Part shown: piece by piece, positions 53,495-64,000 of the stretch | Layout of the letters: every line of letters begins with the position of its first letter | How positions within the stretch are numbered: position 1 is the stretch's first letter | Assembly: GCF_032854445.1 (NCBI RefSeq) | Contig: NC_088295.1 | Span: 70,167,249-70,231,248 of the forward strand | DNA from: Liolophura sinensis | Lineage: Eukaryota; Mollusca; Polyplacophora; Chitonida; Chitonidae | Direction: 5' to 3' | DNA: 64,000 nucleotides | Program-made: the position numbers and the translations under genes | Notes under the pieces: generated by a model | What the model was told of the DNA's origin: nothing | Database searches by the model: none | Seen by the model: only the letters and a program-made list of their open reading frames with translations

Positions 53495-56400
53495 ATTGAA
53501 TAGGAACAGTATAGTCAAGGAGACAAAATCTGAACGGCGGTTGAGCTTATGATTTCCTGATACATTGCATTAAATTTCACATGGTTTCCATCATCTTGAA
53601 CAGCTCATCAGAAGGTTGCACAAACTACTGTATTCAACAGGTGAACACTATGTTAATCACATGAGATCACACTCAACAGCACAAGGCAGACAGCAGATAA
53701 ATCTCAAACAGTGAAGAATGCTTGGGTGTGTTACTGGCCACTGCAATCAGATTCACTTGACCTTTGATGCTCCCCAACTGTGGTGCAAACATTGAGCTGT
53801 GTGATACAAACTAACCTGACTAACAGAACAAACTGCTTTGTGTCTTCACTGCACTGTGATCAAAACTGTCTTTATCTCTTCTCATAGCTGATCTCGCCAT
53901 TACGCACCGACAGGATCCTCCACCTGTAAAAGTACTCTAAGTAACTTGTAGGTAACTGCACTGGTAAACGGATCAGGTCTCCTTGACAAAATGGAGAGAG
54001 GCCAATGCGCTAAAACAGATCCCTATTCCTGGGTGGGTCCCCAGGTACAGCATATGCTCCTTGTTGTGTGAAACTCGTGATAACTGTGTCAAACAGAAAT
54101 TTAAGATGCATCAGAATCAGCAACATAAGTTCTCAAACTCCATCCCAGTACATTATTCCTTGACGCTACATCCCCAGGTGCATCTCAGATCAAGGAAATC
54201 TCCACCGGGCTAAGCTACATGTATACTACTGTATGTCGTTCCACTCCCTGTTCATCTTAGGTGGGTTTACACAGCAAAGAGTACCTGTCAGAACAGGCCA
54301 ACTTCTGGCTGTCTTAGCACTGATGTGTGGAAGAACAGGCACAAGTCCATAGTCACAGGTCTGGGCTGAACACAGCTGCTGTTTGTAGACAAAAGTCCTT
54401 GCCACAGAAGTCTAACCACTTCAGGTGTGACAAAAAAGATAGGGCCTTGTAAGCCCACTTTACACCAGGCTACTTATCTCAGAGTGATCATTTATGACGG
54501 ATGTGTCCTATCAATAGGACATTCTCAAGTTAATTAGGGTAGCTGAGAATGACGTCACCTGCCAGGTAGACATACAAGTACCTGGTTAGAATAGAGATGA
54601 CAGGCAACAGAACTAGATGTACCTGGCTACCTCCAGCTCCACATTAAAAACACAGGACTGTCTTCCTTATATCAGTTATACTTCTACTTTCAGTTTCCTG
54701 TCTTCTTTCTGAAGAACTCCAAATTATTAAAGACGGATCTAAAAGCACCACAATTGAAAACATCTATAACACAAAACGTCCCTGTTTGAATTCATCTCAA
54801 AACACATGTAGGTCATAAGCAATGAAGCTAGTATACAAGCCACCACATACAGAAGGCCAGGTAAATGTCAGGGGTGGACTAACATTGCTGGAACTCCTGT
54901 TCCACTGTCCTGCCTTGGTCCTACTGGGGGTTTGTCTGTTGTCACCAGATCACAGCTAAATGCACCGATACGCATGAATGTATAAGCCTACTTTCAGCCA
55001 AAAAAAGTGGTAAATATGTGGTTCAATTGTTATGCAGGTATGATACAGAGTAACAAGATAAAACCTGTGAACCAGAATAGCATGGGAGCAGTAAACTGGC
55101 TTTTCCACTTTTAAATCTTCTGGCTGTAAACCTTGATGTAAAATATACCCGCATCTCCACGTTTCATGTAAAATCTTTGACAACAGATATTATTACAACA
55201 GAATTTTTTCATAGTCTGAAGCCTTTGAGGTTTACATGTAACTTATAGGAGCAATCGGTTGAGCTACCAGTATAGGTAAGTATTGAAAGCTGGGCTTTAC
55301 CCTGAAGACGGTGTTGTCAGTATTCAGGGGCTTTGACCCATGACCGGCTCACCTCAACCACCTGACTGACACCAGCATGTAACAGCTACATACCTGCATA
55401 CACACTTCTGGCAATAGACATAATAACTACCTTACCTCAAACATCTTTAGGAGTAGACCATACAACACTAACAACAACGACAACATACGCAACTGCTCAA
55501 AGCAGGAAGTACATGAACCTATTTTAACACATATATCCTGGTTAGCTGAGGGCATGTTGCACATACACACATGACTATGTGACCATTCTGAAGACACTCT
55601 AGACTATTACATAAACTGCCCCATGATACAGATGTAAACATTAAGCAGACACAGCCCTCTTTGTTTCAGGACTTCCAACTAGTCAACCGTAAAAGAAACA
55701 TTTTGGCTGGCTTTACTTCAAAACCAGTTTTCATAATACAACCCCACTATCCTAATTGAGTGAATAAGAAACATTTCTTCCACAAAAATGTTACCATTCT
55801 AAAGTGTTTGAAACCATAAACTGTTGTTTTCATAAAATTAGAACTTCTAACTTTGACGACCAGGTTTCTAGCAACTTGTGAGCAAATTGTAACGGCATGA
55901 GGACATCGTGCAAATGTACCAAACAATTCAATTTTGTTTATAAATATGTTGGTGAACACTGTATTATAAGTTAAATGAACAGAAAGACATCGCTTCAAGA
56001 ATGTTCATCCTCTATACTAAAGTAATACACTTTAAAAACATAACATGGCAATTACATGTAGATCTTAAAATGTTGTAAGGGCAGTGTGATCTAATGTGAC
56101 ACGAGCGGTGTAGTGATAAAATCATAACTCATGTGCTGACATTTTTGGTTTTAAAAAAGTATCAACAGGCAAAAATATTTGAAATACTTGCATACATCTG
56201 AAAGCAAAACCAACAAAATATTCAACCATACCAACAGTGTTAATGTCGCTCTGATAGAGGTACAGATAAAATACAGATGCTGTATGAGAGCAACACAGGC
56301 ATAATAAAGTCTACAATGGACCTACATTTATACCCATAACAAGCATGGGATACTTATCAGACAAAAGAGTTTCTGTTCAATATGACTTTGCCTTCTGGCT

Positions 56401-57189
56401 ATTTCTATCATGTACATATTACTAATCATTTAGCTTTTCATTGCCGACAACTGCTTAATAAAATACCAGAATCAGATTTTCCATGATCTATACATGCCTA
56501 TCTAGGTCTGTAGGAAAGGTCTGAATTCATCTCTGTATATAACAAATAGCTAGTATTTACCCAGCAGATGTAACTACAAACATTGCCTGTCGGTGACCAT
56601 GTTGGCTAATCCATTACTCAAAGGTAAAAATTCATTAACTGAAAGCTCAAGTATCAAAAGAAAATAACTTACATGTCACTTTGCCTTGAAGCTGAATCAA
56701 AACAGTTTCACACCCATCAATTTGGTTAAAAATAAAATCACGGAGTAAGTATACATCACTCTGCAATACGGAGTATCCCACATCACATTTTCTCCCCACA
56801 TAGCAGCCATACTCAATCAGGAAAGGGGCACATGTGTCAGATGAGACAAGTTAGCATGTGCTAATTTATTTGACATCACATATTACTTGGTATAAATACA
56901 TGTATATTGGTGATATCCCAAGAGTACCAGAAGGTTAGAGGCTAGGTATAAAGTAAGGTATAAATATACCAGGTAATTCAGCCAGCAAAAAGTCAAGGGA
57001 ATCTGTGGATCAGGACAAGTTATTCATGTCATAACCTATATGTATCCTGAGCCCATCAAGTACAGGGGCTGTTTGAAAAAAAAACAAAATATAACCAACA
57101 GATGATTGTGTAGCACTCCACATCGTAAATATAAATCCTGGAGATGTACAGCTGTCCAATAATAATCCATGAAGCTTAATACAGAAATG

Positions 57190-57290
57190 CATACTGGCTT
57201 CCTCTCCGGCCATATGTGGGACGGTCCGTCAGCAACCTGTGGATGGTTGTAGGTTTCCTCCAGGCTCTGCCTGGTTTCATTCCAGCAGTG
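57190..57290 (-). repeat. Dispersed repeat family A, truncated
   Basis: Reverse-orientation 3' half: GGCTTCCTCTCCGGCCATAT, then CAGCAACCTGTGGATGGTTG and CTCCAGGCTCTGCCTGGTTT, ending where ATTATGGTGGGAGG would begin. It runs through an open frame and explains part of it. Confidence 0.82.
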
Positions 57291-59109
57291 CCATATCCAA
57301 TATAATGCCCTATAAACAACATTTATTGCCCACCTAACCCTAGGGAGAAATGCATCAAAACCCATATAAGTGAAGAATTGCTTATTGCTAGGAAAATGAT
57401 AAAAAGACTGCCCACCGTGATTGGCATCCTTTGAACTGCGTAACTTTAGTTGACATACATATACATGTACCCATCCACTATTGACATCATTCATCCTGCA
57501 TTCCTCCTATACATGTAACAGTCTGGTATAGTATCCACAAGCCTGTCCCCCAGTCCACTGTTAGTGTTCATCCTTCAGCTGTGCTCTCTCATCACTTCCA
57601 CTCCATTGGTAATTTCCAGCTGACTAACCATCCAAAATTAAGTGCTGGGCTCACAACATTACACATACAACACAAGCAAATTCTATCACAAATGCAGATA
57701 TATTCTAAACATTTTTCTTGGGTATCTCGGCAATTAGTAGGGGCTGTAAAGATTACATAATTACATTATTATTACTATTATTACCATTTTTATTATGCAA
57801 ATTTAAACCAAAAAATATGCCACCATAAAATCCACAGTTCTTTCTCATAAAAAAAAAAGAGAATCGAAAGACCAAAACAGAGATTAATACGACATTGCTT
57901 TAGAATGGATTATATACTCTCCTGGCTTTCACAATTCTGGACACCAGCCAGTAACATGTGAGATATGTAAGCCTGTTATCATGTGTACACTGTTTGTTTT
58001 ATTACAATCACTTCTAATCAACATCATTCCAAATATCTGGCTATGAATAATTGTTTGACTTTGAGCCTGCTGGTCACTGTAGCAGGTGCTCATGGACTTG
58101 GTACTGATAAATCTACCTCCCCAAGCTTTTATATCTTAAAGTCTGTAGACACTTTGTAGAATCCTAACTGAAATGCATCCTTACTTATCAGGTCTAATTT
58201 AGAATAATCCTTATCCTCTCTTACAAACTTGATATGAGGTTGTCCAAGTGCATTCAGCAACGCTAAGTAATTTTTACTTCACAGATCCAATACCTACACA
58301 AACTCTCTTACTCCCTGTGAATGTGTGGTGACAAAAAGCAAGCGATTCAATGGGCATTCTGTTTATCAGCAGTTTGATAATCTCTCTACTACTCAAATCG
58401 TAGATGTGATCCTTTTGTGTCTCAGGCACAAATTTTACCATAGCAATGTAGACGTTACCAAACTATTAAATGTCGAAAGAATCTTACAGCACTACTAGTA
58501 TGGTAATAAACAGAAAAAAAGAAATGGTTGCCATGGTAGTGGAACAGCATAATGTCTGTCAGCAGTCTATAGTTGGGCACATGAGGCCAATGTAGTATGG
58601 TTTCCATATGTCTTGTACAATGCATCTACCAACAGGACATTTATTTTTTGAATATAAAAAACAAACAATACACAAATAAATCACACCTAGGATAAACTGG
58701 TGGAAAAAAAAAAAAAATTCACAAACTTTCAGGAACTTGGCACAAGGAAAAGCTGGATATTCAACATTGCTTTACATTCATAAGAGCAAATCAAATAATT
58801 TTTGTTTACTTCATCTTTTTTTCTCCCAATTCACATACATAAATCTCATTCATCATCGTCTTGAGAAAAACAAACATGAGCCCAAGCTACAAGAACAAAT
58901 TCAAAGAAACATCAGTAACAGGCTAGAGTTTATTTAAACGTAGAATAAATTGCCTTACATAAATATATATTGTGTACTTTTCAGGACCAATGGTGTTATG
59001 TATTTAGTAAGTATTAGGACAGTGAGACATTTATTAGGGTCTTTATCATAGCGTGAGTGGAACAGTGCCAGGTTTAAAAATATCAGCAGCTGGAAGATAA
59101 AACCTAATC

Positions 59110-59133
59110 AAAAAAAAAAAAAAAAAAAAAAAA
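59110..59133. repeat. Poly-A run (24 A)
   Basis: An uninterrupted A tract on the plus strand following AACCTAATC. Could be the tail of a retroposed sequence, but no SINE or LINE body is recognisable upstream, so it may be a simple homopolymer. Confidence 0.85.
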
Positions 59134-62100
59134 TCCATGACAATAGTAGACGTCATTGGGCCTTACCAATAATGTGATCTTATCCAGCTAAACAACATAT
59201 GTTTCCACTGTCTACAATCCCTTTATTGTATGGTACATTATTTTAATCTGAACTACAATTCTTCTTTATTTTTCTAAGCAGTGATTTTCCATTATGCTGT
59301 TACAGAACATATCTTGTACAACAAAAAAATTACAGCATGTGATTATGTGTATGGCAAATAAAGCTATATATCACAAGGGATGCAATTATGTGAATTACAA
59401 TTATTGAAGTAACGCAAAGAAAATCTCCATATGTGTCACCTTATCAGCTGTTGGAGAACCTTAATTTTAATCTTCACAACTTCATTTTCCCACATACGAG
59501 TCATGCAGTTACCAACGAATTCCCAGCAGTATTCCCTTGTACCTAGCTACTTTCTATCTAGGTACACTGGTTCTTAGCTTCTAACCAAGGTACATATACT
59601 TACAATGTATGGTCTGTAAACAGTGGGAAGTACGATGGAGACAGAATTCCCCTGACAGCCAGTTTGATCTCACTTTGACTTTTTTAACATCGTGTCATAA
59701 ACCTGTCATGAAACATTCGCTGGCTTTTTCCAGTTAAAATGGAGTCAAGTTGTTATATGAGTAGAGCAGAGGCACACCCTGGCTCAGTAAGCAAACTATG
59801 ATGACCTGGCAAGCTTGTAGGTGGTATACAGTTTACCTTCTGTGTTTCACACTATCCCTTACATATATGTCATTGTTCTAACATCCATCAGGCCAAAAGA
59901 GAACAAGCTTTCTCCTCCTCAACTTGAAATCAGGACACTCCTATAGGATCTCAGCTTAAACAAAACTGCTCACAACTTCAGCAGTCCAACCCAAATAGTG
60001 GAGTAAGATGGCCACCACATGTTCCTAGCCTGCTGCAACTGAGTGCAGCTCATGAGACCAGGTTACTGCAGCTACAGCTGGCTGGGCCCTAGCTTCATAC
60101 TGCAGTATACATGTACATTCACACACATCTCTCAACTATAGATGCACAACTATCAAAGGAAAGAGCACAAACTTTACAAAGAGTCTCTAGGTTTAGTGCT
60201 TTACCCATGTTTACACTTCCAACTTGCCTATCTGACCATCTCTATGGTATCATGGGGTACCATTCCATTCACTCTCTTCCATGTACATGAACATAACACA
60301 GCCTAAGTAAAACCATATCAACAAAATATCCCTTGTACTCATCAACATATAATTTCCAACGGGCAGGAGCTTGAATTGTCGATGGCCCTGGCATTCCACT
60401 GCACACTTGCATGAGCGGAGGTAATCAATATTTTATGACCACTGCTGGGGATATCCTTATCAGATACCAAAAGGCTGATTCCAGAGTTTTCCTTTCATTG
60501 ACAAAAATGATTATGCTGTAGTGTTATTGGAAAAGCTGACTGATGTCACATCCCGAATGCCCCAAATGAAACATCAGAATGACTATCTGATTGTAAGCCA
60601 AGTTTTTTTAACAAGGGAAAAAAATATGCCAAGCTCAAAGCAATAATATAATGAGGAAAAAAATAAAAACTTGCACCCCAACCCAATGTAAGAGTCCACC
60701 TACTGTTTAACAAGTTTCAAAGTTTTGACAGATCTTCTGTTGGGGTCGTATTCCATTTTCTAAAACTCAGGTGTATGGATGGAAAGAACAGCTGAGGTGA
60801 TGTACATCTAACACAAAGCCTAGTGTTAGCGCAAACCACAAACACATCCTCTCTTGTTAAACTCGGAAGATCATACAGCTTTTCCTAGAATGTATGCCAC
60901 ACATGTACAGGATGTAAGCCAGAATTAGACAATCATGTACAGTACAGTGAACATGGGCTGGAGTATGGAAGTCAAACGGACATGACACACTGACAACCTA
61001 ACTAAGTGTCATGAAGGTGAGCTCAGTCAGTCTATCACACAGATGAGGTGACATACTCTGCAAGCCCCTATCAACCTACCTTAAATTACAGGAAGTGTGA
61101 CTGGTATCTCATGTACTCAGCTTTGCATTATGTACATAGCTACATGCGCTTACAATAAAACATAATATATGTATATTTAATTACAATAACATAACACAAC
61201 CAACATGCTTTTGTACATATTTACTTTTGTAATCGGGATGTGTTAACTTCCACTTTGCACAATAACTTAATGCTGTACTTGTTCCTAGCACTTCACTGTA
61301 TACATGTATAGTGGCAATGCCAAGCATCGAGGTCCATGGCATACAGAAGATAGCAACATCTGGTTCAGTTTATTCTAAAGTAAGGCTATAAGTTACGGTG
61401 GGTGCGTTCATTTATGTTGAGCTTGTCTCTTGAAAAACATTGATTTTCGTCACACTTAAATATCACAACACTTTGTCCATGTCCAACTGAAAAGAAGTAT
61501 CAGTTGCTCACCAATGTCCAGATTACATATTCTTAAAAGGTTTTACAAACAAAATCTTGGGCAAATATAGATCAAAGAGGCCTTACTGAACCGCTGTCAT
61601 GAAATCACACTGCTTCACAATATGCTACCTATCTGCTACGAGATCAGTATTTTGCCAGTATGAAAACACAAAGTCGCATGAGTTCCCAGACAGACAGATA
61701 CTTGGTCAATTAATCTACCGACAAATTCCACATTTATCCACATTTATTCCACATTTTGTCATCACAGACCAAATGCAGCTGCAGCCATGCATTACCAAAC
61801 ATAAGCTTCAATTCTGCAAGTACACAAATCAAGGACTTCCTCGTTTAACAACTGTGGAATTGATAGCTTGTCAAATGAAATGGGCCATATGCCCATTGGT
61901 GCCAAGTACAACAGATATTAGGGTGTCAAGTACTACATACATGAGGTGATAATTTCATAATAGTTCCTTACCAACCAACGTCACAACCTGTGCACAGGTG
62001 AGTATCAATGATTCCACTAATCACAGACCGTACTAACATTGTCTTGGCCTGCCCTGACTAACTCAATGCAAAATAACATAGCGTGTCCCTGTGAACTCAG

Positions 62101-62459
62101 TTACACTCAGGAAAGATATACAAGTTTCAAGGAATATAATAATCCATAAAAGTGGGTTTCCTTACAGTACTTAAAGATAAAGTGTTTATGACTTCGTCCC
62201 ACATAACTGTCATACCTTCTCAAGATTGAATTACAAACAGGATAACTGGGCACAGAAACCAGGACATATATACATGTATATATATCAATACTGTCACTGT
62301 ATGTAGGTCTCTCAGGTGAGTGAGCATAGCCCTGTCTTTGTACCTAGCCTCACCAACCCCACCCAACGCACAACACCTCTGTCTAGCCTACTCTATGAAC
62401 AGAAAACCTTTCAGGCTTCAAAGGCAGTGGGCAATACCCACCAACACAGCAAAGTTCAG

Positions 62460-62493
62460 CTATATATATATATACATATATATACATATATAC
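62460..62493. repeat. TA/CATA microsatellite
   Basis: Alternating TATATA with periodic C interruptions (TATATACATATATATACAT pattern) over about 33 bp. Simple repeat with no associated gene. Confidence 0.9.
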
Positions 62494-64000
62494 CCTTGAC
62501 AGCATGTTTTACAGCAAATTGTTGCAATAAAGTATATAACGTATACCCCACCCCCTCCTTCCCTTATTAAAATTAACAACTTACAAAACTGACACAAATA
62601 ATGTAACCAAATAAACTCAACTCAAACATACTTTTCCTAATGTACTGATACACTGATTTCAGAACCAGCCAATTTACATTTACATGTACTCTCTAAAACA
62701 GAAAAGAGCGAATAGATGATATTTAAACTTACTTACATAACAGTCCTATAAAGTCAAAATCTGATCTTCTGCATATATGTATGACTTCAGCTCAGTCTGG
62801 CCAGAATTGTTTTATGTAGGTAACTTCTAGCATCTTTCAAAGTTACAGCATTATCTTAATGTGAGGAACCCAGGATACAGGTCAAGAATAGGCCTAATGT
62901 TACTTTGGTCATACTGGCTGGCTCTCCAGCTCTCTCTGCCACATTTTTTGGGGAGATTTCCAAGATACATGTATTAGAGGCCAGAAGGCAGCCAGCTTCA
63001 GCAAATGTGCATACTTACATGAAGAACCCACATATGGGTAACCCTGAGTTTCAGTTAGTAAAGAGTAGGTAAACACCAGTCAGGGAGATACTTTAACATG
63101 ATCGCTGTCACACTTCACTTCTCCCAGCAACATGTGGCTTATGCTTTATAAGACATGTCCTTAGCAGTCAAAGTCTCACTCTAACACTGCAGCCAGTTAG
63201 ATCAACATCTCCATCCCTCCCAAAAGGTCAAAAGGGGTCGTTGCCTTAGTGATATGTCAAAACAACAAGTGCTGACTATAAATAGAAACACTGGATCACT
63301 AGGGAAGCACGCTAGTATTCCTAAATACACCAATTTTAAAGTGTTCAAATTACCAAAAAATGTCAACATCACATAACTTGCATTAACTGATGGACAGAAA
63401 GAATAATGGATTTGAAAACTACAATGGTTAGGAAAAACCACTTTTAGTATGCACAAAATAATGCCCTGAGAATATGGTTGAATAAACATGTGATCAACAT
63501 GCAAAAAATGTTTAAGAACTACCCTACCTTCATGTAATATCAGATAAACTAACCATTTTTTCTCCAGTCTCCGACAGCTTGTAAGTTTTGGTTACATCCT
63601 AATACAGGAGTAAAGTGCATCCTGGACACAAGAGTACATGGAATATGTTTCCAAATAAAATGTAAATGCAATTAAATCTTCACCTACAGGAAATTAATAT
63701 TACAACTTAAAAATATATAGTCTGTTATGGTAACATAACTTAAATAGTGTAACGGCAGCTTAATAGCTGCAACGAGAGTTCACTAGGAAATTTAATCTTC
63801 TGAGCAATCATTGACTTCAATGAAGATTTAACAGATTGAAACTGGAAACATTGGGCATGCTTACATGTACATCGAACACTGACAGAACAGGGACTATTTC
63901 AAGACAACTTGATTTTATGATAACAAAAAAGAAAATACAGGCTTATGTGCATAAATTTATTGGCTTTAATTTCCTAATTTTCCTAAGTGAAGTACCTTAG

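Larger units (their letters stand above)
53495..64000. other. Upstream flank, no gene recognised
   Basis: Presumably holds the 5' UTR, promoter and perhaps non-coding exons of the RhoGEF immediately above 53494, but no TATA box or initiator can be pinned. Contains a family-A repeat (about 57190-57290), a poly-A run (59110-59133) and a TA-rich microsatellite (62460-62493). Longer open frames (57036-57494 minus; 61599-61949 plus) look accidental. Confidence 0.5.

Noticed and set aside
57036-57494. 152-codon open frame, minus strand
   Set aside because: About a third of it is a family-A repeat read through, there is no splice or domain support, and the remainder resembles no family I know.
61599-61949. 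116-codon open frame, plus strand
   Set aside because: No domain, no splice context and no codon pattern distinct from flanking AT-rich DNA.
1-64000. CRISPR array, prokaryotic operon or phage-like system
   Set aside because: All repeats are dispersed eukaryotic elements or simple tandem repeats without unique spacers, and the only strong gene is intron-rich.

Overview
This window is animal nuclear DNA: AT-rich, with long introns, GT-AG splice sites, abundant short dispersed repeats and no prokaryotic gene layout. The main repeat families (a ~175-bp element ending in a conserved CCAGCATTATGGTGGGAGG core, and a longer family containing ATTATACTGA) resemble elements I associate with mollusc, especially bivalve, genomes. 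With the invertebrate-type gene architecture this suggests a lophotrochozoan, probably a bivalve; the species cannot be named from the sequence.

The window is dominated by one minus-strand gene from its ATG at 53494 to its stop at 8177. It encodes a Rho guanine-nucleotide exchange factor of the RGS-RhoGEF family: the invertebrate counterpart of vertebrate ARHGEF11 (PDZ-RhoGEF) and ARHGEF12 (LARG), fly RhoGEF2 and worm RHGF-1. I could place 36 coding exons with splice sites to the base. Their lengths sum to 4956 nt, exactly 1651 codons plus a stop, and every junction keeps frame. Order: basic N-terminus, last strand of a PDZ domain, coiled coil, Ser-rich linker, acidic motif plus RGS-like domain, C1 zinc finger, Ser-rich linker with short exons, DH domain, PH domain, and a long C-terminal tail with two helical segments ending in a possible PDZ ligand. 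By family knowledge it links G-alpha-12/13 receptors to RhoA activation and actomyosin contractility. The core of the PDZ domain was not found in the 7.9-kb first intron; this is the main open question.

Layout: 1-6.3 kb is repeat-rich downstream flank with a decayed coding relic (about 5-6 kb) and a more CpG-containing stretch (2.4-3.15 kb) that might be a neighbouring promoter. 6.3-8.2 kb is the probable 3' UTR. 8.2-53.5 kb is the gene. 53.5-64 kb is upstream flank in which I see no convincing gene. Transposable-element remnants (a Tc1/mariner-type element with ~100-bp inverted ends, a tRNA-derived SINE piece, copies of the two dispersed families) and several tandem repeats sit in introns and flanks. 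I found no CRISPR array, operon, rRNA or intact tRNA gene, and nothing I can defend as a wholly new biological system.
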